Shown: positions 56,111 through 64,000 of the stretch, one piece after another
Position numbering within the stretch: the stretch's first letter is position 1
Layout of the letters: every line of letters begins with the position of its first letter
Source of the DNA: Brasenia schreberi
Lineage: Eukaryota > Streptophyta > Magnoliopsida > Nymphaeales > Cabombaceae
Direction of reading: 5' to 3'
NCBI GenBank assembly: GCA_036023115.1
Contig: JAYKKT010000089.1
Location: forward strand, 20,455,001-20,519,000
DNA: 64,000 bases
Position numbers and translations under genes: made by a program
Notes under the pieces: model-generated
Told to the model about the DNA's origin: nothing
What the model saw: the letters and a program-made list of their open reading frames with translations, nothing else
The model's database searches: none

Positions 56111-56674
56111 TCCCTTTCAGGGAAAGTCGTAGTGATCCTAGGTGAGAATCACCCTCAGCTTCAGGGGATCATAAACTCCCCGTGTTTGTCAAGTTCCCAG
56201 GCCCATGAGGCTAACCTGGGGCAGACCATGGTCGAGCCACCAAGGCTCGTGTTAAACAACCCTAGGAAGGTTGTGTATGTGAAGGGGCCGCCCAAAGCAA
56301 CCCCCCTCCCAAATCTAACCCTTCTAGGAAGACCCAAACATCCCTTATTTCCAAAACCCTTGGACAAAAAGCCATACGAGCACGATATGGACGACAGCAA
56401 GTTCCAAGACTACAATTTGTATCATAATTTTTCAAAAAACAAAAAATCGTGGAACATGTTGTTGAATATGGGCTATACGCCCTATAAAAGACTAGGGACA
56501 CAAAACCAGGGTCTCCTAGAGCCCATCCTTCCTAGGGCCAACCCAAGCCGATACGGGATCGGCTATACTCCCAAAATACCGCCAGAGCCACCCCCTGTGA
56601 CCACCTGGGTCAAGGGTGCCCTGGAGCCTACCCTAGAAGAGACCTACGATTTAGACCTCTTATTCCAAGTCTAA
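56078..56674 (+). pseudogene. Tat gypsy pol spacer region
   Basis: An open frame after the protease with KVVVILGENHP and, at its end, YGIGYTPKIPPEPPP and EPTLEETYDLD. This basic, Pro-rich spacer between protease and RT is typical of Tat-group polyproteins and has no known enzyme role. It is out of frame with RT. Confidence 0.7.
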
Positions 56675-56699
56675 CCCGTAGTGTTTTCCCTTTGTAGGT

Positions 56700-58694
56700 A
56701 TGATGGAAGATCCCTTTCATAAAAACACAAAAGCATTTGAAAAATTTAAAATCAAAAAAATGGAAAATTCGCAAAAACCAAAAACATTAGAAAATCAAAA
56801 ACCCGAAAATAGGGTAGTTTGTATAGTTCCTAAAGTTCTTGTTTTGCAAAAACCCAAAAAAATCGAAAATCCACAAAATACCAAAAAGATTGTGTACATA
56901 GCTGCTCCTGGTAGGACTTTGGAAAAAGAAAAAGATTTCGAAAGGAGCGTCGTCTCCATAGCCAGGCCAAAGATTTCGAAATCAATTGAAAATCCAAGTA
57001 TAAAACCAGGTCTTTTGAAAACTCACGCATCAAATTCCCTCGGGTCTATAACCCACGAGAATGATCGAAGCCCAGAAGTGGATCCCCTTGAGGAAGATCC
57101 CACTTCTGAGCTCCCGGAATTTCATAAAATTCTTGATTTTGAAAGACCTTCCAATTCAGTAGGAGGAGATTTCATAGAGGTGAACCTAGGGAGTGATTCC
57201 AATCCCAAACTCATCAAGATAGGTGCATGTTTGCATGAGCATGAAAGATCAGCATTCATTGCATTTCTACGAACCTATTTAGATGTGTTTGCATGGACGT
57301 ATGAAGACATGCCGGGCATAGACCCCAGCATTGTCGAACATCGTCTTCCCTTAGATGCGGATGTAAAACCCATAAAGCAGAAGCTTAGGAAAATACATCC
57401 GAATGTACACACGCAAGTCAAAGAGGGTTTAGAAGATCTGTTAAAAGCCGAATTTATAAAACCCATTGCGTATTCTGATTGGTTATCAAACATCGTTATA
57501 GTTCGAAAAACCAATGAGAAAATTCGAATATGCATCGATTTCAGAAACCTGAATAAAGCCACTCGCAAGGATAACTATCCTTTACCAAACATAGATTTAA
57601 TAGTCGATAGTACTGCAAATCATGAAATGTTTTCGTTTATGGATGGCTATTCAGGCTATAATCAAATTAAATTAAGTCCACGAGATCAAGGAAAGACCAC
57701 ATTCACAACCCCGTGGGGCACGTACTGCTATACAGTCATGCCCTTTGGTTTGAAAAATACCGGCGCGACATACCAGAGAGCCATGACCACGATCTTCCAT
57801 GATCAGATTCATGAGCTCGTAGAAGTGTATGTAGATGATCTCTTGGCAAAATCCAAAACCCGATGCACTCATATCGAATGTTTACAAAAGATTTTCGAAA
57901 GGCTTAGGCTTTACAAAGTAAAGCTAAACCCTCAAAAATGTGTATTCGGGGTAGAATCCGGGAAGCTTCTGGGCTTTATGGTAAGCCAAAGGGGTATAGA
58001 AGTCGACCCCTCTAAGTGTCGAGCCATCATAGACATGGCTCTACCCTCCAATCTCACCCAAATTCGTAGCCTCCAGGGTCGATTACAGTCCGTTCGACGA
58101 TTTATATCAAATCTGGCAACTAGATGCGAACCCTTCAACAAACTGTTGAGGAAGGGCACGAAATTTTCATGGGATGACGACTGTCAAAGGTCCTTCGAGA
58201 GACTAAAGGCATACCTAGTTAATCCCCCCGTTTTGAATCCTCCAAAGCAAGGAAAACCGCTTTTACTTTACATTTCTGTGCATGCGAATGCTTTAGGAGC
58301 CTTATTGGCTCAATACGAGGATGACACCCATAAGGAGTATGCCATCTACTACATTTCAAAAACTCTCTTGGCTTACGAAAGGAATTATCAAGGCATGGAG
58401 AAGACGTGCTTGGCCCTAGTCTGGGCTTACCAGAAATTCAAACACTATTTCGTAGATCATGAGATCTGGATAGTGTCCAAGCTTGACCCAATCAAACACC
58501 TGTTCGAAAAACCCATTCTCACTGGTAGGTTGGGCAAATGGCAACTCCTAATGCAGTATGACCTGAAATATCATCACCATATCTCCGTTAAAGGGCAAGC
58601 CCTAGCTGACTACGTGGCTGAGTTCCCCGTGGAGGACGTGTATCCCACACTTATGAAATGCCTGACGAAGGCATATTGCAAAACCATTTCTTAA
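56700..58694 (+). pseudogene. Tat gypsy RT and first RNase H
   Basis: An open frame of 664 codons. The N-terminal 130 codons are Lys/Pro-rich linker. RT starts near 57220, with CIDFRNLNKATRKDNYPLP, FMDGYSGYNQIKLSP, MPFGLKNTGATYQRAM and the active site YVDD (about 57829). The RT connection GIEVDPSKCRAI and RNase H with LLYISVHANALGALLAQ follow; the family Asp reads as Val-His here, so the RNase H may be inactive. The block is fully open, the longest intact enzyme part of the window. Confidence 0.9.
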
Positions 58695-58714
58695 ACCACA
58701 TTTTGGCAAACTCT

Positions 58715-59142
58715 TTCGAAAATCAAGTGTGGAAGATGCACTTCGATGGGGCACGAAACCAATGAGGGCTGGTGCTAGGGTCATCCTCATCTCCCCTGAA
58801 AAGGGAGAGATTCCCATAGCAATCCGCCTAGATTTCAAATGTTCCAACAACATAGCTGAGTATGAAGCACTCATACAAGGCTTAAGGATTTCAAAAACTC
58901 TAGGGGCATCATGGATCGAGGTCTTTGGAGATTCGCTCTTTGTTATAAACAAGGTTTTGAAAATTTGGCAAGTACGTAACGAAAAACTACTTCCATATCA
59001 CGAGTTGGCCACTCGATTGGTTGAGTCATTCCAATCGTGTAAACTCACACACGTAGGAAGAGAGGATAATGGCATTGCCGATGCCCTCTCCTCCTTGGGT
59101 TCAGCCCTAAAGGTCGATCCCATTTCAGGGACCGATCTTTAG
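58715..59142 (+). pseudogene. Tat gypsy second RNase H
   Basis: After the first RNase H a second, type-I RNase H follows: MHFDGARNQ (58729-58757, one frame), then ARVILISPEKGEIPIA, NNIAEYEALIQGLRI, VFGDSLFVINKV and GREDNGIADALSSLGS in the next frame, ending at TAG 59140. This extra domain is a mark of the Tat group. A frameshift at about 58765 splits it. The catalytic D, E and D positions are visible. Confidence 0.88.
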
Positions 59143-59177
59143 AAATATGGCATGCGCCCAACCCATCCACACACGAT

Positions 59178-60465
59178 TTGGATATTTGCCAAAATAACCC
59201 AGATTCTATTGAAAAACCTTGGTTTTACGACATCAAGCATTTTCTAGAAAATGGGGGATTCGCCGAGGATGCCACATCCAATGATAAGGCATTCATCCGT
59301 AAAATTTCGACCCGATACACCATTCTAGGTGGGGTTCTATATAAGAAAAGTTTTACCGACATCCTACTTAGGTGTATCAATCTAGAGGAGGCTAGGATAG
59401 TGATGCATGAGTTCCACGATGGAGAGTGTGGAGGTCATGTTAATGCCAACATGATGGCAATGAAAATACTTAAAGCGGGCTATTTTTGGTCAACCCTAAA
59501 AAAGGATTGTCACGATCATGTTAGGAAGTGTCATCCATGTCAAGTGCATGGGCATGCCATTCATATCCCCTCATCTGCATTGCATTCTGTGGTCAGCCCC
59601 TGGCCATTTACCATGTGAGCGTTTGATATCATAGGCCCGATCTTTCCAAAAGCCTCGAATGGGCATCGATTCATTTTAGCAGCCACTGAGTATTTCTCCA
59701 AATGGGTGGAAGCCATTTCCCTGACCAACGTACTGGGGCAACATGTGGTGGCTTTCATTAGGAGGAATATCTTGGCTCGATTTGGGGTTCCACGAGAACT
59801 TGTGTCTGATAATGGCACCCCATTCAAAAACGAGCGAATGGTTAAGTTGTGCAACACGTATGGCATAACTCACCACTTCTCTTCGCCCTACTACCCTCAA
59901 GGCAACGGCCAAGCCGAAGCCACAAACAAGACTCATTAGTATAATTGAGAAGACCTTAGAGAATGATAGGACGTGGCACGAGAAGCTGGATGAAGCCTTA
60001 TGGGCTTATAGGACTTCCATCCAGACTCCCACGAATGCCACGCGATTCGAATTGGTCTATGGCACAAACATCATTCTTCCCATCCATACTCAATTGCATT
60101 CATTCCATACATCCATAGCACTCGAACTCCCCCTAGAGACGCTTCAGCATGTTAGGATGGCCGAACTAGATTTGCTAGATGAAAGGCAACTCCTTGCTAT
60201 GGATCGTGCTCGTGCATACCGGCAAAGGATAGCCTGACATTATGGCAAACACATAAGACCTCGCCACTTTGAAGTGGGAGATCTGGTTTTGAAAATCATC
60301 CACTATCGTGGCCCACATCCCCTTGGAAAGTGGCGCCCCAAGTGAAATGGACCCTACGTTGTACGTGCAACCACCACGAATAACTCGTATTGGTTGATCG
60401 ATGTAGAAGGTAGGAATTTAGCAGATCCTATCAATATTCAATACCTAAAGAAGTATCATGTGTAG
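59178..60465 (+). pseudogene. Tat gypsy integrase
   Basis: Zinc-binding part (HEFHDGECGGH, CHPCQ; 59178-59618), then the core: FDIIGPIFP, SDNGTPFKNE, YYPQGNGQAEATNKT (D, D, E present), then AYRTSIQTPTNATRFELVYG, VGDLVLK and a C-terminus YLKKYHV ending at TAG 60463. Damage: TGA at 59616 where the family has Trp, a one-base frameshift near 59932, TGA at 60235 and TGA at 60343 (Trp position). In its intact form it inserts the DNA copy into the genome. Confidence 0.88.
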
Positions 60466-61582
60466 GATTTGGATTAAATTCCCCATTTTCGAAAACCGTT
60501 AGGGATAGCTGCCCTGAGACCTGAAAATAAAGTGCAAAGAAAAAATCGTGTGACCCTGAGTAAGAGAATTCGCACTTGTAAAAGAGTGGAGTTTTCCAAA
60601 ATCGAGTTTACATTTCAAAATCCTTCTTCTTACAAAGAAAGGCCTAGTTCAATATAGCAAGATACTTGCAAGTAGTAGTATGAGCTTGGGATAAGTCCTC
60701 CCCACTTCTCTTCTCCTTCCAAAAGGAAAACGTGGCCCAAATAAAGGAAATTCTCCCATCCAAAGTCTCTTTCCAAAAGAAAGAAACCAGAATCCAAAAG
60801 GAAAAACCGATTCTCTTGTGAAAAAAAAGAGAGGGATTAAAAAAAATACTCCCAAAGGGAGACCCTCTATGAAAAAAAGAAAAAAGAGGCCAAAGAGCTC
60901 AAAAAGAGCAGTTTTCCGCCTTCTATGCCTTAAACCACGGGACGCTTCAGAAGGGACCGTGGTATCTCTTTCCCATCCCTGGCTTATCCCAAGCTAAAGC
61001 ATGGTTCATTTCGAGGAATCCTAAAGTAAAAATAGGATTTACTTACTTGAATTTCATTTTGTTTGAGAATTCGACGTTTCGAGTAAGACGTAGGAATTTG
61101 AAATGTTGCTTGTTTTCTTATAAAACCTCCACTAGATAAGCGAGTGTCAAGACTCAAGCAAAGGCAAACACGAAGAGCTCGAGATCCTTAGGATTGAGAC
61201 TCAAGACAGTTGTCCCTTTTGTAAATAGATTTTGAAAAATCGAACATCGAACAGCATAGGATCTGCTCACTTGGAGCAACAGGCCTTGTAAGTCTCAAGA
61301 GTTCGACCATATCAGTCTCTGGGAGGTCGCCACTTTTGGCACCACACCCATGTCATGCATCTACATTTCCACGCATAGCACTTGCATAAACATGATCCCA
61401 TTTTAGGACCAGATTTCATACATATCTCTTTGGCGTGATATCTCCTCCTACCAGGGTTTTAAAAGTGAGATTTTGCTAAAGATTGGGACGATCCCATATT
61501 TTCGTGGTTAGATCTAGGGAGACATTGAAAGGAGTGTTTGTCATCTTTGTCATTATCCAAATCAATTTAGACAATACCAAAG
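60466..61582. other. Tat element 3' non-coding region
   Basis: About 1.1 kb between integrase and polypurine tract; A-rich with runs of AAAAAGAAA. No extra gene seen. Confidence 0.6.
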
Positions 61583-61590
61583 AGGGGCAT
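61581..61590 (+). promoter_or_regulatory. Tat polypurine tract
   Basis: AAGAGGGGCA just before the LTR start. Confidence 0.6.
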
Positions 61591-61592
61591 CT

Positions 61593-64000
61593 CTAAACAC
61601 CCCGAAATCCCACGAACTTCTCAAAAATAACCTGGTTTTATAAAAGCAGCTCCAAAGGGCTATTTTGAGTCTGGAAACCCAGGAGCCTTCCAGACAAACC
61701 CTGTACATATATTTAAACCCTATATGCTTTAAAATATATATAATATAGTTTTAAAACCTTTTAAGATACATTTTGAAACCCCACGAAGCGGCTTGGCCTG
61801 ATGAAAGCAGGACCAGAAGAGCTAAAGAGAGCCCAGAACCGGAGCACATGTCGAGCCCAGCACAACAACTCTCGTGTTAGATCCATCCCCAGGATCTCGA
61901 ACGTCCAAGTCCCTGTTATCAGCAAAAATCGTTTGAAATCATCTCCGGAATGTAAAAACAGAAACGGACGACCATGTTGGCGAAGACCCAACGCAAGACA
62001 GAGTACTGATGCTGTCAGACCCCGCACAAACCGTTCATTTCGAACCTATCCTGAAGGAGTCATAATTCAGTTTGGATTGGATCTGGACCATATATATCCA
62101 GATCCCAATCCAAACGTATGTGTGGGTTTGGATTTAGATTTGGATCCAAAGATCCAATCCAATATCCACATCCATGGCCCACATCACCTTCTCATAAATA
62201 GAGGTGGGGCCCACTTGAAATTCACATGGGATTATGGGCATGAGAGAGAATGGAGAGGATAAGCATGAGGGAAATGTATTAAGCTTGACTTGTGTGTCAA
62301 GTTTTGGGTTAATCATGTGGGTTAGCCTAATTAGTGTGGGTTTAAGCTTGTATGAGCCTACACCTAACCTAGGGCTGCACCAACATGATGCAATGAAGTC
62401 CATGGGCTATGCAAAAGGAGACTCCTAACCCAATCCTAAGCCAAAACCCCTAATCCTAGTCATTTACCCTAATCCCGGCCTAATCCTAGCCTAATCACCT
62501 AACCCACTTCCCTAATCCCGACCTAATCTCAACCTAATCACCTAACCCACCTCCCTAATCCTTCCCTAAACCTAGCCTAATTCCCTTAATCCTAGCCTAA
62601 ATACCTAACCCACCTCACTAAACCTCACCCCAAAACCAACCCACCTAGCTAAGCCCTAAACCACTAAACCACCCCACCTAAACCCTAGCCCACCATATCC
62701 CTAAAACCACCTAAACTAAAAATCTAGTCCCCCTAAATATCTAGCCCACCTTATCACTAAACCCCACCACCTAACCACTAAACCACCCCTTCAAAACCAG
62801 CCCAACCGACCTCTTAAAAATTCTATAAAAACCCCCCCTTAGTGGGCGGGTTTTTCAGGTTTTTTTCAGCCACCAGCCCAGTCGAGCCCTCTCTCACCCC
62901 TTTGCTCTTCTCTCACCTGCTCCACCGCAACCTCCCAGCCTGCACCACTCCACGCCACCGCCACCTCCCGGCCTGCCCCGGTCCACAGCATCCACTCCTT
63001 TCACCCGACCCGGCTGCATCCACTCCTTCCACCCGCCAACCTCCTTTGCCTCTCCGGTTAGTACCTTATCCTAACTCCACCCTATCTTCACTCCCCCTCC
63101 ACTCTCAGCCACCCCATAGCACCCTACCTTAGCCTAGTCTCCACTCCATTCAGTCGGCCACCATCTAGCTACCCGCCACCCTTCAACCATACCCAACCGC
63201 ACCACCCGTTGCCCTACCTTCCCATTAGTGACACCCCCTAACTACCCCAGCCACCTTACCTTTTTCCCTAGGACCTGCCCTTCCTCCCCTTTAACCATCC
63301 CTTAGCCAACACCCTAGCTAGTTCCCCCTCGCCATTCCTAAACACTCTTTTCACCCCAGCCGGTCACCACCTAACCTGCCACCAGTCGGCCAGTCATAGT
63401 CGGCTGCACCTTGTCACACCCGGCTGGTTCTTTTTCCTTAGAACCTGCCCTATACCTTAGCGATACTTCCTAACCACTTCAGCCCGAGACACCACAGCAG
63501 CACCCTCCCATCAGCCGGCTACCCCCAAGGCGCCACACCCGCGCTCTCTTGTCACCCGGCCAGTCACTCCCTTGCCGTGCCATTCCGAGGAGCTCCCTCT
63601 TGCAGCCCAAGGCGACGCCCAAGCCCAAGCTCAAGCAAGTCACCTCCGGACCAGCTATACGTAAGTGCCTAACTCGGTCCTTATTTGTAGACTTGCTTAA
63701 GTTAAATTAAATTTGATACGGGGTTGTAATAACGAAGCATTATCTCCCCCCGCTTGTAATAACGTGGCTTGGCACACCCACACACACGTGCACTTGAGCC
63801 TATCTCGCTCTTAGCTGCACACGATTTTGAACACACACGGGCCTAATCAGCCCTTAAGATATAAATTTATTTATATAATTTAAGTTGCGTGGGGTTTTGC
63901 TTAAGTTGTGTGTGTTGTCTTTCAATTCTCGCACTCACACACATTGAGCTTTCGCTCTTATTTGCAAGACCCAAGTAAGGGCCGTGTTATATTTCCCTTG
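61593..64000 (+). mobile_element. Tat-type gypsy 3' LTR, cut by the window edge
   Basis: Repeats 50275 onward; the first bases read TCTAAACACC, one change from the 5' LTR. It has a 36-bp extra segment near 62416-62455 and lacks about 55 bp present near 52050-52105. About 1 kb should follow beyond the window. Confidence 0.92.

Noticed and set aside
60649..60855. Minus-strand Phe-rich frame in the Tat 3' region
   Set aside because: Antisense to an A/G-rich non-coding region; low complexity.

Overview
The window is nuclear DNA from a flowering plant. The evidence is a split gene of the plant-specific kelch-type acyl-CoA-binding protein class (ACBP4/5) and a full set of plant retroelements: RTE LINEs, Ty1/copia, chromovirus and Tat-type Ty3/gypsy. 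I cannot name the species. Very long, transposon-filled introns suggest a lineage with a large genome.

Layout. 1-2862: degenerate RTE LINE on the minus strand, joined at its left end to the 5' leader of another copy. About 3100-6190: AT-rich degenerate tandem array interrupted by a SINE-like element. 6701-8955: tandem satellite with a unit of about 425 bp. 9426-17446: nested inverted repeats made of LTR-like arms, a Ty3/gypsy gag-protease remnant and a second, nearly complete RTE LINE (10539-13803) with its target-site duplication. 17447-20052: mostly non-coding, with one possible orphan exon and large CT/TA microsatellites. 20053-44140: fourteen exons (minus strand) of the ACBP gene. Its last intron (about 12.8 kb) holds a truncated chromovirus (20897-24159) that was itself hit by a copia element (24160-28721). 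Another intron (about 6.3 kb) holds a complete but dead copia element (34806-39542) with matching 5-bp target duplications and a short 5'-truncated LINE with a perfect 19-bp duplication. 45525-50244: a third, decayed copia element on the minus strand. 50275 to the right edge: a Tat-lineage gypsy element with LTRs of about 3.45 kb, gag, protease, RT, two RNase H domains and integrase; its 3' LTR runs off the window.

The only host gene I support with confidence is the ACBP gene. The visible exons join in frame into about 547 codons (six kelch-type units, coiled coil, conserved C-terminus). The N-terminal acyl-CoA-binding domain is not in the window and should lie beyond position 64000, if it survives. 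All transposon reading frames carry stops, frameshifts or deletions. Many of the stops are TGA where the family has tryptophan, which fits G-to-A decay of the coding strand. I found no clearly new molecular system. The most unusual items are the TE-inflated gene structure, the G-to-A pattern of retroelement decay, the SINE-like element that shares both ends with the local LINE, and the stacked inverted LTR arrangement.
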